Shown piece by piece: positions 21,901-33,395 of a stretch of DNA of 64,000 nucleotides. The DNA is taken from NCBI GenBank assembly GCA_021029095.1, contig JAJOHG010000011.1, positions 248,001-312,000 on the forward strand. Direction: 5' to 3'. This stretch comes from Phellopilus nigrolimitatus. Lineage: Eukaryota > Basidiomycota > Agaricomycetes > Hymenochaetales > Hymenochaetaceae. A program made the translations under genes and the position numbers. Within the stretch, counting starts at the first letter, position 1; every line of letters starts with the position of its first letter. The notes beneath the pieces were generated by a model. The model saw only the letters and a program-made list of their open reading frames with translations. It searched no databases and was not told the DNA's origin.

Positions 21901-22745
21901 CATAAGATCGTCTTGACGATGCTCGAAGCGATTGGCGAATCCAAAATCGGTGATGATGACATTGCGATGGCGATCCAAAAGCAGGTTCTCGAGTTTGAGA
22001 TCGCGGTGGACGATTTTCTTCTGATGAATATACCAGACTCCTGAGACGAGTTGCGCAAAAAGCTTGCATGCATCCTTTTCCTTGAGATAGCGATGTGCCA
22101 GGATATGGTCGAACAACTCTCCTCCAGACGCATATTCCAGAATGATCCCAATATACTTGTCTGTCTCAATAACGTCGTAGAGTCGGACGATGTTTGGGTG
22201 TTTGATTGTCTAAACGCCCCAAATATATCAGATTTACAGTAAGGCAGATAGCACTTGCAAAGGGGACTTACCCGAAGGACCTCGATTTCGCGCTCAACTT
22301 TCGACATCCTTACGGCAGTGTCGATGTTGCCGCGCCGTATAAGCTTCACCGCGACCTCTTCGCCCCACTGCGAGTGTAACCCTAGTTTAACCTTTCCAAA
22401 TTCACCTTCTCCGAGCGTCTGTAGAAGCAAGTACGGTCCGAATCTGGGTATCGTCCGTCTTGGGTGGGCGGCAGCGTATGCGACCGCCGCAGGGTGGGAG
22501 TAGACATCGCGATAGCTTATCTGCTCCTCGCGTTCCGGCTGCGACGTCGTGACCTGGTGCGATGCACGCTTGCGCGACGCCTGCGAGCCGTGGTGCGCGG
22601 GCGCGGATTGAGGAACAGCGCCCGATGAATAGACCTGCGCGGAGGCGGGTCGAGCGGGGCTCGAGCCCGCGCCCGCTCGTGAAGCCTGGGATGGTCCTGC
22701 GGCCAACGCGTCGGGAATCTGCAGCCGTGCAGATGTGTCTGCCAT
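18973..22745 (-). CDS. KIN4: Kin4-type Ser/Thr protein kinase with KA1 tail; apparent frameshift
   Basis: About 1,215 residues. The catalytic domain (about residues 103-390) shows GEGEFGKVKLG, VAVKLIRRG, HRDLKLEN, DFG and, after a one-base slip, APELVISEG and DIWSCGVILYAMLAG. A long Ser/Pro-rich middle follows. The C-terminus (DTFSLDIRRLKGHLRSYKFLYDTLRE) is a KA1-like membrane- or autoinhibitory-binding module. This layout is the CAMKL/Kin4 group, linked to cell-cycle and polarity control. Introns lie at 22210-22271 and 19342-19403. One extra base at about 21873 breaks the frame within the APE motif: the literal reading runs CGSPCYCCS then TGA. A last intron with donor GTGAGT at the stop could add about 14 residues, ending near 18886. 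Confidence 0.85.
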
Positions 22746-23573
22746 GGCTGATCAATTTGCAAGTGTGAGCTGGACGAGAGAGCACAGTCAGCAAAATTCA
22801 AGTGCTAGTTGAAGTGTTGGGGTTGCGCTGTGCTGCCGTGCCCCTCCGCCCGTGGTGAGGCGATGTACGCTGCCACGCCACACTCAATTAACAAAAACAC
22901 GGTACTTACTGGACGCTGGTGGCAGCAATACAAGGCTGCTCGTCGTGAGCAACGACGAGCAGATGTGATAGAAAATGTAGGAGAAGGAGGGTCAAGAATG
23001 AAGCGCGTCCAGCAAGTGACAAAGAGCAGCAACGTGGGTAAGAAAGTAAGCTTTGCCCGAATAAGCACAAGTCTCACCGTTCATCCGTCTATCTTGTCTT
23101 CCTCGTCGTCGGCGTTCTCGGAGCACTCTGGCACGCTGTTCGACGTCTAGACGGCTTTTGTTGACTCCAATGATCAAGAGGAAGGGCGATTCAGAGGTCG
23201 ATAATTAAGACGACGGCTATCTGTCCTCAGTTGCTAGTTGCTACCCGACTACGTTGATGTCGACCGCAATCAACTCTTTACGCTTCAGCCGTACAATTTG
23301 TATCGATTCTGTATTTTATCTTTTGATTGGACCCCCCTCCCCCTCTCTCTTTCCCCTGCAATTTGTTCCCCAGCTGTTCAAAGGGTAGGAATACGCAGCA
23401 TCCTATGTCGAATGAAAGCTCCCGGACTTCAATTCGTTTCGCTTTTTTTGACCCTTCTCCTGAGAAGTCACCGCTCCCACCCGCTTTAAGTTCGCATTCA
23501 AGATTTGCATGGGGCGGCCGGGCCTCAGATATGTTCAGCATCATCCCGGTATTATGTGCCCGTTTGCTCTCAC
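22746..23573. other. Kinase promoter/leader and ADE13 downstream region
   Basis: Both flanking genes are on the minus strand. The stretch 22746-23240 probably contains the kinase leader and promoter, and 23240-23573 the 3' untranslated region of adenylosuccinate lyase. A C-rich run is at 23330-23356. No further gene is seen. Confidence 0.5.
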
Positions 23574-25724
23574 CTATACATTCAACTCTGCCTTCGACGC
23601 GCCCTGGATGTCCTTCTTGAATTCCTCCAGGTCCAGTGCCGGTTCAACCCACTCCTTCAAGAACTGGTCGACCTGCTCCGGCGCGCGGCCGACGAAGCTC
23701 CGCGGTTCGAGTAGCGAGTCTAGCTGCGCCTTGATCCCATCGAAGTATGGGTCATTCTTAACCCGTTCAATCAAATCATTCTCCCCGCCCTCCTCCTTCA
23801 CCACGCGTGCGGCCTGATGTGAGAGGACCTGCGCAAATCAGAAAAGTGGGGCCGAGATGATGACAAGTCAGCGAACAGTCCGGAGCGTGGATCACGCCAT
23901 CAGCAGACTGCGCTCTTACCCGGATCTTCTCGTGTGCCTCCTGGCGATCGCCGCCGCTCTTTACCACCGCCATAATGATGTTCTCGGTCGCCATGAACGG
24001 TAGCTCCTGGCCAATCCGGCGCGCAATGACTTTCGGATATACGACAAGTCCCTCCGACACATTCTGCAGTGTCGTGAGTACGATGTCTGCTGTCAGAAAT
24101 GCCTCGGGGAGCGTTACTCGGCGGTTTGCGCTGCATGCCAATTCAGAAACAATCAAAGTCAGAATGGAGCCATTTCCAGCATTTATCACACGATGAGAGA
24201 AGCGAAATAAAGCGAAAGCATACCTGTCGTCCAGCGTCCGCTCAAACCACTGCACGCTCGAGGTCATCAACGCGTTTTGATGGAGCACCATCAAGTGTCG
24301 CGAGAGCGAACATATACGTTCGCTGCGCATGGGGTTACGCTTGTATGCCATCGCAGAGCTGCCAATCTGTTCGGCTTCGAACGGTTCCTCGACTTCCTAC
24401 AACACAATACCGCGAATCAGCGCAAATCTCACAATATATGCGGAGATGATAATTTAAGGCATATCACACAGTAAGATCACGAACCTTGAGATTTGCCAAC
24501 AGCCTGATGTCCGTGGCAATTTTGTGTGCCGTAGCGCCGAAGGACGCGAGGGGTGCGAGGACATCGACGTCAATTTTCCGCGAATAAGTCTGCGATGTCA
24601 CCGGGTACGCGTACGAGAAGCCCAAAAGCTCTGTAACACGTTTATCAAGGGCTACAACCTACAAACGTCACTATATAAGCCGTCCGCAAGACAATGATAG
24701 GAAGTTGCGTCTACTTTGTCGTGATCTCCGTCAAACAATGCTAAGAAGCTGGCTTGTGTGCCCGTCGTGCCCTTGACGCCTCTGAATCCAAGGTCGTCGC
24801 GGGCGCGCCTGATGTTGCGTAAATCCCAAAGCAGCTCCTAAGGGAATGGTTTGGAAAGACGCAAACCAATGTTACTTTATGAGCATCACACTTACCTGGA
24901 TCCACAACGTGCAGCGTTTTCCGACAGTCGTGAGCTGCGCGGGCTGGAAATGCGTAAAGCCAAGCGTGGGCAGATCGCGATACTGCTGCGCGAACTTGGC
25001 TAGACGGTCAATCACGACGACGAGCTTCGCGAGGACAATGGTGAGCGCTTCGCGCAGGAAAATGAGGTCGGCGTTACTATTTCAAACAATTGTTATTTAG
25101 AAACGCAAATGAAGTAGGGGAAACTGAGCCGATAAATGAGCCATAGATGCCGACTCACTCCGTCACGTAGCACGATGTCGCACCCAAGCTGTTCATATAT
25201 GAATTTGCAGCTCAGGTAGAAAGAAATCCTGGAAGACGAACTGGATGATACCAGCGGCAGCAGGCGCTACAGTCCCAAACGTGTGTACATGCGCCATCAC
25301 GTCATGCCTCCTTTTCTTCTCCTCCCTCGCTGCGACGTCGAATTGCGCCGTGTCGAGGTACTTTCATTTCAGATTCACATTAGAAGAAATGCGCTTAACA
25401 TAAGAAAAAAGGTGTCGCATACAAGGTTCTCCTTCATCTCCGCAATAGCCTCATCGGAGATCGGGAGGCCCAGCTCCTTCTCCGCAATCGCGAGGTTCAG
25501 CCACAGCTTCCGCCAAGTGTGAAATCGCATCTAAAAGAAAGCATCGTCATAAACCGCCGTGTGCCAGATGAAAGTCTCGAACGAACAGCAGGAGAGAAGA
25601 GGTGCGCCATCTCCTTGCTGGCATATCGACTGTGTGCGTCTCATTAACGACTCTTCCGGCTTTTCATTTGCCTCAAGGATACGCACCTGGAGAGCGGTGT
25701 CTGGTATGTATCAAACGCCTCCAT
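23574..25724 (-). CDS. ADE13: Adenylosuccinate lyase
   Basis: Spliced gene beginning [20 protein letters not shown]. The first intron splits codon 13 or 14. Family blocks include the exon [21 protein letters not shown], the catalytic-loop signature [21 protein letters not shown] (the fumarate-lyase signature of this family), [21 protein letters not shown], and the C-terminal [21 protein letters not shown]. The enzyme removes fumarate from SAICAR and from adenylosuccinate in purine synthesis in the cytosol. At least seven introns occur. No break in frame was found. It is a single-copy housekeeping gene and gives a good anchor for comparing gene order. Confidence 0.92.
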
Positions 25725-27250
25725 TGTTATACTTTGCACGACCGTAACGGATGGGAGCGAATGTAAAGTAACTGACATTCAAACTTTTCCGAAGGTGTCC
25801 GAAGATCTAATCTTATCAGTGCATGCCGGTCCCGTGTTAGTCAGATTTCAGTGCGTGCCACTATACCAACCATCTCCGTCCTACCTTCAAACATATCACA
25901 GATTCAGTTGTCTACTGAGATACGAGAATGGGCTATCTGATGAAGGCCCTCAGTTTGAGGCAAATGTTCACCAGATTTCGTATCGAGTCCGACCACGATG
26001 TGCTTAGTCTCTGCGTGAACATGCCTGACTCGACATTCATACACCTGACATAGGTACTGGGTATGCTCTCCAGAATTCTCGATTCGAGCTCAATGTCGAA
26101 TATCATATCTCTTTACTTCTTCATAGGTATAGTCCAGGATCAAGCCCCTTGCACCAGAAGCTGTGGATTCAGACTCCACGGGATAGCAAATGGCCATCCA
26201 ACATAGCTGTACGACCATTTCCAGAAAGAGCGTTACCCATGCTTCCAGACGAAATTGTTATCTATATCCTTTCCTTAGGGCCTCGGTCAACAACAAGCGC
26301 TCAAAAATCTATTTATTTCATCAACCCCAGACAATGTCAACTTAATGGATCTACATGTGAAGACCGCGACGGCCGTAGTCTGCTCGCGGATCCATACCCG
26401 GTATACTTATTACTTACTTTCCCTGTGAACTCTTACAACAAAAATGCTAGGCTCCTTGCTGTGTTCTTTTAACTCACAGATCGCTGGGGACATGCAAGGC
26501 TTGGAGTCAGACTGTCATCATTGAGCGGTTCCTGACCCCATTTGATCCTGCTTTTCACAGCTCCGCGAGCTCGACTTCATGGGAAATGATTTTGAACACT
26601 GCCATTGCCTGGACGCTTTAGAGCAACACGTAGATCCACAGAACCCCCAAGAGGGCAAAACCCGAAGCTTCCTGGGCCAGTATCTCCGTCCTATATTTCT
26701 AACTTCATTTCCTTGGGGTTCTCCTTCAGTACTGTGCACATTTCTCTTCATCTGGGAATGTGCAACTATTCACAATTCCTGTCCGGTATCTCGGTTCTGT
26801 CAATATTGACGAGAATGAGCTTGACGACGTTGTCCATTGACGGCTGCGAGCGTTTCACCTAGAACTATATATTTAAGTCCGACTCTGAATTGGGCATTCT
26901 TACTTTGAAGGCGATCCTTTTTTTTCGGATTTTCAGCCCTTTTTAATGACAGACTTCCTGAGCTCTCTCGTAGGTTCACATTTGGAAAGATTTCGGTATT
27001 AAATTTCGAGGATTATTCGCCAAGTCGTGATTTTTTAACTAGGCGAAGTAGCGCAAAAATCGCGGCATTCTTGAACCAGCTGCATGACTGTTTCCCCGAT
27101 TTGATAAGCTTCAATATGATACGGCGAGAAATTGACTTATTTAGATTCACTGAATTTTTGTCGACATCCTCAACCCGGATGATGCAGTGTCTGGACGTCA
27201 TCCTCTACGTTTTATCCGCACCGCGTCAACAGCACCGAAACGAATGCGAG
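25725..27250 (+). pseudogene. Decayed F-box/LRR-like stretch (tentative)
   Basis: Short plus-strand frames line up in the style of an agaricomycete F-box protein but do not join. Near 26250 there is LPDEIVIYILSL, which fits an F-box helix. At 26565-26600 LRELDFMGNDFEH and near 26820 LTTLSIDGCERF fit leucine-rich repeats. A last open piece at 27071-27200 is cut off by the eIF2D fragment. Frames change several times and no complete protein can be built. It could also be a few unrelated fragments. Confidence 0.3.
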
Positions 27251-27254
27251 GCAT

Positions 27255-27751
27255 ATCTACCCGATTCCGGAAGCCAAGGCGGCCTTGAATGTGTACATCA
27301 CCGCAAAGTCGCTTGTGAACTCGCACCGACAGCAGTTCATCATCATCATCGCGGCGTGCTCGCCACCCTTGGCGGTGAGTTCACAAGCATGACGAGCTCA
27401 CGCGCCGTCTGCTCGAAAAGATGCAGCCGTCGTACCGCATCGAGGCGGACGGCCAGGGGTCCCGTGCTCAAGTGCGTTTTGTCACGCACGCTTAGTCTCC
27501 ACTTTCGCTTAAAATCCCGTCCACATGCAAGCTCGAGCCCATCTCGTCGCCATGACGCTGCACCAAGGGCACAAGGCGTGTACACTTGTCACGGACTTCG
27601 AGCCATACGGCCGTCGCGCCGCTCCCCAGCAAGAACGCCGGGCTCGAGGTCATGGTGCAGGGTCGCCAGATCAGGGCCGTTGCGGAGCTGCTTCCCGCGC
27701 GTGCGGCATTCCGAAGTGGGTCGAGAGCACTTGACAGAGAAGGAGAAATAG
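27255..27751 (+). pseudogene. eIF2D second copy, C-terminal fragment
   Basis: From about 27257 the sequence reads YPIPEAKAALNVYITAKSLV, the SWIB-like start of the last eIF2D exons, then slips frame repeatedly. Pieces such as ACTLVTDFEPYG and AGLEVMVQGRQI of the SUI1 domain follow, and the frame ends at a stop at 27749-27751. Several indels and stops make it non-functional. Sequence continues without a break into the duplicated spacer and phosphoesterase copy 2, in the reverse order of the left block. Confidence 0.85.
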
Positions 27752-27889
27752 GAAATGGGTCGTGGTAAATCTGGAGAAGCAAAAGAGGTGTATGATGTAA
27801 CTCTGTAAGCCGGCATGCCATTTTTGTCTGTTGGTTTGTTGGACACTCCGTTGAAATTAACTTTGAACATGTTTGAAAGAAATTTTGCA

Positions 27890-28100
27890 TTATTTAGCCC
27901 TTCAACATAAACCCAAATTTCAGCTCTTTGGGCATTGAGCCAATTCTTCCTTGCTTCTCGGTACTCCAACGGAACATCCTCGGAAAACAAAACTCGAATT
28001 TTAGCACCGACGTTGCGTATGAGAAGCTCTAAAGCTGTTCTGCTCATCAATTCAGAAACTGCTACGCCTTCAATTGCATTGCGTCTCGGCATCGAAGGCT
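27890..28100 (-). other. Right copy of the duplicated spacer with open frame
   Basis: Reverse-complement match of 2810-3055. The minus-strand frame starts MPRRNAIEGVAV and stays open for over 80 codons, with a SELMSRTALELL-like stretch. See the left copy. It may be a P450 remnant; evidence is weak. Confidence 0.2.
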
Positions 28101-28372
28101 AGTGCTTTGTACACTGCAATTTTTGTTTTTGGCCATATTGATTTGATTAAACTCATCTTCAATTCAGAATCAAATTAGCTTTGCTTGGGCGCACGCTTGT
28201 TGTCTTACTGAAACACGCCAATGGCTATATATAGCGCAGAGCAAACTAGATGACCAGGATTATAATTGGAGTATTGAAAAAGTGGACGTTTTATCCACTG
28301 GATCTTGCATATAACAATTTGGTCTCTTCTCGACACAAGCTAGAAAACTCACAGGAACCACCATCAACTCCC

Positions 28373-29260
28373 ATGCACCCATCATATTCGTCTCCTTTGG
28401 TTGTCGAAGCCCTCCGGCTCTATGCACTGTCAGTCGGAGACTCCTCAAATGTCCCAGTTCAGCCCAATGGCACTCGCGTCGTGTGCAACTCTGATACACA
28501 CAGTCATCAAGATGAGATACCGCCTCTCCCCGAGGGCGACATTCTGATTCACGCGGGCGACCTGTCCGGCCATGGGACAGAAGAAGAGGTCGACGCCGCC
28601 CTGGCCTGGCTCCAAGCGCAAAGCCACCCACACAAAATCTTCATCGGCGGAAATCATGACCTGTGTCTGACTGACCCCAAAGTGCAGGCGCGCTTCGTCG
28701 CGAAGTACCCTGGGCTGACGTACCTCCAGGACTCCACCGCTTCGGTGACGGTGCGTGGGCGCACACTGCGCATCTACGGCAACGCGCAGACGCCAGAGCA
28801 CGCCGGCGGTGCGAGCGCGTTCGCGGTCCCATACATCGCGCCAAAAAACGCAGCTGCGGGCGCCGAGCGTGTGTGGAAAAACGTCCCGCAGGACGTAGAC
28901 GTGCTCGTGACGCACGGTCCGCCCGCGCACCATCTCGACGAAGGGTACGGCTGCGCGGGCCTCCTGCACACCGTGTGGCGCGTGCGCCCGCGCCTGCACG
29001 TGTTTGGGCACATACACACCTCGCGCGGCACCGAGCATGTTCGGTGGACGGAGGCGCAGCGTGCCTTCGAGCGCATCGCGAGCGGGCTCGGCGGATCGGC
29101 GGACTTGGCACCTATTGCGAGCGCGGCCGCGGCGAGAGTGGCATCTGGCGGGCTTAGCTTGCCTGGGCCAAGGGGGATACGATCATGGCAAATGTTGCTT
29201 CTCGTAATAGGTTCCGCGATAACTTGGTTCGGGGCGCGGTTGCTTTCGATATCTAAGTAA
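28373..29260 (+). CDS. Calcineurin-like metallophosphoesterase (MPPED/UPF0046 type), copy 2
   Basis: An intronless frame of 295 residues starting MHPSYSSPLVVEALRLYALS. An upstream ATG at 28250 is in frame, but it sits at the promoter side and matches nothing in copy 1. All metal-site motifs are kept (SDTHSHQ, HAGDLSGHG, GGNHDL, THGPPAHH, FGHIHT). Relative to copy 1 a net two-base insertion near 29155 changes the frame for the last 35 or so residues. The tail then ends in a hydrophobic stretch (LLLVIGSAITWFG) instead of the usual end. The TATA and CCAAT boxes are kept. This copy may be expressed with a new C-terminus. Whether it is active is unknown. Confidence 0.8.
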   Translation: MHPSYSSPLVVEALRLYALSVGDSSNVPVQPNGTRVVCNSDTHSHQDEIPPLPEGDILIHAGDLSGHGTEEEVDAALAWLQAQSHPHKIFIGGNHDLCLTDPKVQARFVAKYPGLTYLQDSTASVTVRGRTLRIYGNAQTPEHAGGASAFAVPYIAPKNAAAGAERVWKNVPQDVDVLVTHGPPAHHLDEGYGCAGLLHTVWRVRPRLHVFGHIHTSRGTEHVRWTEAQRAFERIASGLGGSADLAPIASAAAARVASGGLSLPGPRGIRSWQMLLLVIGSAITWFGARLLSISK

Positions 29261-29543
29261 CTTTTAATTGCACAACGTAGAAAACTGTTCTTGACGATTT
29301 CTTAAGCAATATAACTGCATGTGCTACTGATGTATAGCCAGCACCACGTTACATAGATCTTCGATTCCCTGTGGTGCTCTTAATGCGCCTTCAATATCAA
29401 TGCAATTTATATACTGCACACCTACGTAGATACAGCAGTGCTTCGATTATTACATGCGACGTAAATAAGTGACAAGAATTATAAAAACTGGTGAGTGGAA
29501 AAAGGAAGGGAAGAGACGAAGACATTGATTTGCTACTGGTAGG

Positions 29544-30248
29544 TCAGAGGCGAATATCTAGATCAACTTGCCAGACCCCGTCAAAGGTGTTATTGAATCC
29601 ACGGATATAAACGTCGTTGTTGGTCAAACCATCTGGGCCGCAGCGAATTTCATACATCTGGGCGTCGGCCGAAACTACACTGTTGGAGCATACCTGTTAA
29701 CAAGTCATGTTTTATGGTTAGTCACCGAGAGGGAGAAAAGCAGGCGCATGTGCAGAGTCGCGACACACATCCATGTACTTCGCCAATTGGGCTCCAACCA
29801 GTCCGACGAGACTTGCGAGAGTGGTTGAATCGAAAATTGGGAACTGTAACGTCTGGTGCGTAGTTGTAACATGGGAGTATCCCGGCCACTTGAAAGAAAA
29901 TCAGTAAACTGGATGCGCGAAAATAGAGAAGTATAATGCACACACGTTGACACAGACTCTGATTTCATCTCGTCCTACGAGCGGAAGGACTCGCCGACGG
30001 GAATTAACGATCTTGATCAATTTGTCACGATAAAAAGCGTCGCGCACGCTTATTCCGGGCACGGTGCTGTCGCGCAATTGGATAGAGATGGCAGCGAACT
30101 GGTCTCCGAGACTCAAAGGACAATACTTCAGTCTGGTATGGTCGTCGAGAATGCTCTGCGGGAGATGTATGCTATGAGGACAATTGATATCAGCCCGAAC
30201 GACGTGTTGAAAGGAGTCGGTATCGTACGTGGGACCAGTGCGAACCAT
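29544..30248 (-). CDS. Orphan 190-residue protein, copy 2
   Basis: Three exons in the positions of copy 1. Exon 1 starts at the ATG at 30248 (MVRTGPTYDTDS), exon 2 begins WPGYSHVTTTHQTLQFP, and exon 3 reads SADAQMYEI then FNNTFDGVWQVDLDIRL before a stop at 29544-29546. No stop interrupts the frame, so it looks functional. It lies tail to tail with phosphoesterase copy 2, the mirror image of copy 1. Exon 3 is almost identical to copy 1, so this pair is closer to each other than to copies 3 and 4. The function is unknown. Confidence 0.7.
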
Positions 30249-30257
30249 GGTTTTCAC

Positions 30258-31369
30258 TATTTTTCTGGGACTTTAATTTGCGTGGTAAAGGGCATGTGAC
30301 TGCGTAGACACAGAGGATAGCGCCAGAAGCTGGGGGGACGTTCACTAGTACAGTGAGGGGACCTGGGAGGGATTAAATACGAAACGCAGCGTGGCTTGGA
30401 CATCTACGGGCGGTAATGGTCACAGCTATCGCTTTGACGAGTCCACACTTTTTAAACAATGAAGAGAATACGAAGCCACAAATTCCAGTAAGCTGTAAGC
30501 CGAGACCACATTCATCCTTGCTTTCAGAGTAAATTTTTTTGAGCCTTCGACAATGGATACGCTTTGAATGCAGTTGAAAAAACCGCGCCTAGTCCACTGG
30601 CTTTGACTATGAGCTTTTGTTTGCAGCCACTTTACCAAATGTATGTGTTTTCTTCTTCGCCTGACAATGACTTTCTAAGCGGCAACGTTGCGATTTGGTG
30701 AACCTAAATCTGCGAGAAAAAACTGGGTTTTGAAGGGTAAATTTAGTCTTGTATGGCCTGAATCGAGTGTCGGTGCCACATATTGAGTCTCTTGCGCGTT
30801 TACTACCTGGAAATTCTTTCGTAGACAAAAATCCAATACCGCAGTCATAGACGCATCGACGTGTGCCCGCTTGCTGCACAGGAAACGCACGAGGCCGAGT
30901 TGATCGTACGGAAAATCCAACCTATACGTCCTTTGGAAAGTGCCCATATCGACATATGAGCTCAGCCGAAGTTCCTGTAGTTGTATTCTAATACTGGTGC
31001 TTAGTCACATTCACTCACGTCAACAACAGCAAACGATTCGCATCAGGAAATTAACCACTGGTGAACTGCACTGAAGGCTCAAATTTTAAGCCGCACTCGT
31101 GAGAAGAGAGCGCGCAGTATCTATGTCGATATCGTCAAGACCAGGGGCAAAAAAGCTGGCGAAGGCTGAACTCTCTTCAAATCGCAAAAGGAAACGTGAA
31201 TACATGTGTATATTACAATATAGAGACGCAGAGGTCGGGACGAACGGCTAAAGCCACGCAGCTATGGTCCGCTGTACAGATGCATATTTAGATGACCAAA
31301 CACAGGAAAATAGGAGAGTATTGGGGGAAGGGAAGGGAAGAAATGAAGTCATGATTTGCTAATTGTAAT
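30258..31369. repeat. Spacer of the tandem orphan-gene array
   Basis: It contains the promoter of copy 2 (TATTTAAT at about 30372-30380 on the minus strand), then sequence repeated in the neighbouring units. The unit boundary motif (gtgcttagtcacattcactc, then a GCATCRGGAA-like stretch and CACTGGTGAACTGC) starts near 30995. Short frames at 30607-30947 on the minus strand match nothing known. Confidence 0.5.
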
Positions 31370-32073
31370 TCAGACGCGGACATTTAAATCGACTTGCCAG
31401 ACACCATCAAAGGTGTTGGTAAATCCAATGATATAGACGCCGGCCGAGTTATGAGACCGGTCTATTTTATACGCCTGAGCGTCAGCCGAGATTTCGCAGC
31501 ATGAGCAATCCTGTTATCAAGTTGTGCTTAATGGTCATCCTCCGTGAGTAAGAAAGAGGAGTTGTATGTGGAAACACACCACCATATATTTTTCCAATTG
31601 GTTCGCGACTTGTTTAACGAGCCCCGCGAGGGTGGAAGAAACGAGAGCTGGGATTTTTAGTGTCTGATGCGTAGTTGTAACGTGGGAGTATCCCGGCCAC
31701 TTGAAAAAGGAAATCAGCGAACCGGATACGCAAAGGCAGAGAAGCCGCATGCACGTACGTTCACGCAGACTACGATTATACCTAGTCCTACGAGCGGAAA
31801 GAGTGGCTGACGGCAGTTCACGATCTTAATCAATTTGTAAAGACTGTTGGCATCGTGAACGCTGATTCCGGGCACGGTACTGTCGCTCGTCTGAACAGGG
31901 ATGTAAGCGAACTTTTCTCCCAGATTCAAAGGACACCACCCCAATTTGACATGGTCATCGAGAATGTCCTGCGGGAGATGAGCGCTATGAGAGTAATCGA
32001 TATCAGCTGGAAAGACGTGTTGTAGGGAGTCGGTAACGTACAAGGAATCAGCGCGGGACATGGAGCCAGTCAT
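31370..32073 (-). CDS. Orphan protein, copy 3
   Basis: This is the same three-exon layout. Exon 1 reads SLYVTDSLQHVFPADIDY and later LIKIVNCRQPLFPLVG; exon 2 begins WPGYSHVTTTHQTLKIPALV; exon 3 ends GFTNTFDGVWQVDLNVRV with a stop at 31370-31372. The start is uncertain: the copy carries a small insertion near its start, so the ATG at 32073 (MTGSMSRADS) or the one at 32061 could be used. No internal stop was found. Exon 3 is shorter by a few codons than in copy 1. The function is unknown. Confidence 0.62.
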
Positions 32074-32660
32074 GTTTTCACGATTTTGCTGGGGTTTTAA
32101 TCTGCGTGGCAAGGGGTATGTGACTGCGGGACGTTTACTAGTGAAGTGAGGGGCCTGAGATGGGAAACTTTGGGTTGCTGGGAGGGATTATATACGAAAT
32201 AAGATTTGGCTTGGACAACTAGGGGTGGAATAGTAACAACTATCGCTTTGATATTAGACAGCGTCACAAATCAAGTCGAAGCCACAAACTGTAGTAGTCC
32301 CTGCTTGAAGGCGCGGTTGACAATGGACACGCTTAGAGCACAGCTGAAAGCGTCGGACATGGACTACTGGCTTTGACTGTGCATTTTTGCTTCCAACCAC
32401 TTTGTTGAATAAATGTGTTTTCTTTTCTTGACATTGATCACCGGCGACTGGCAACAAAGGATTTCATGGGAATGGATCCTGCATGAAGAATGGGGCCACA
32501 GATAATAGATCTGGTCTTGGATAGTCTGGTTCTGACCACATTCATCGACGCATCGACGCGCATTGCGCCTGCTGAATATACCGTACGTCGAACGGAAAGC
32601 CAGCCATATCTTTATTCTGAAAAAAGCCTTAGAACGCTGCCGCTATCGCATGCCCATTGC

Positions 32661-32998
32661 AGCATGCGCCGCACCGTAAAGCACCAGCACGTCATTGTCG
32701 ACGCGGACTTCGCCGCCATCGCCACGCGCCGCAACCAGACCGAGATCGATCGCACCAAGGCGCATCAGGCTGCCATCGCCAGGGCGAAGGCAAAGAAGGA
32801 CAAGGAGTCGAAAAAGGACAAGACCAAGGTGCATTTTCTTCCCGCTGGACCGAGCCCGTGATAGGCGAGAGCGAGCCCGACACAGACTGGGACGCGCTGT
32901 CGAAGCATAGTGGCGGGAGCGAGAAGCCGCCGTTCTGCTGGGGAGGGAGGGACCGCTGCTGCTGCTCGGAGACGCCCTGGAACCGAAGTTGGCAGACC
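32661..32998 (+). other. GC-rich insert with exon-like frame inside array unit 3
   Basis: Unit 4 lacks this segment: there the flanking sequence (CCCATTGCAG on the left, CGTCCCGGCATTCTAAT on the right) is joined by about 25 other bases. The insert is much more GC-rich than the rest of the array. Its frame from ATG 32664 gives MRRTVKHQHVIVDADF, then a helical, lysine-rich run (RTKAHQAAIARAKAKKDKES), and ends at 32861. A GT-AG intron could follow. It looks like a captured gene fragment from elsewhere. I do not recognise the source. Confidence 0.45.
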
Positions 32999-33395
32999 GG
33001 CGTCCCGGCATTCTAATATTGTTGCTTAGTCACATTCAAGTCACGTCAACAGCAACAAAGAACGCGACTCGCATCGGGAAATTTGCCACTGGTGAACTGC
33101 ATTGAGGGCGCAGAGTCTAATTTCTTCAGCTGCTTTCGTGAGAAGAGAAAATGCAGTATCTATGTCGATATCTTCGAAAATAAGAGCATAAAAACTGGTG
33201 AAAGCTGAACTATCTTCAAATTGTAAAATGAAACGATCAAATTACGTGTGTGCATGTATAGGCCGGGACGGACGGCTAAAGCCACGCAGCTATAGTCCGC
33301 TGTACAGATACATAGTTAAGTGACCAGACTTGGGAAAACAGGAGAGTGTGGGAGAAAAGGGGGAAGAGATGAAGACATGATTTCCTAACGGTAAT

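Noticed and set aside
19263..22745. A single open frame of 1,160 codons on the minus strand as the full kinase
   Set aside because: It reads through a real 62-base intron (22210-22271) and returns to frame only because of the extra base near 21873. The HRD and DFG region lies in another frame at 21862-22209.
27071..27751. A 226-codon plus-strand frame as a new protein
   Set aside because: Its first part is the end of the F-box-like remnant and its second part is the broken eIF2D fragment read out of frame.
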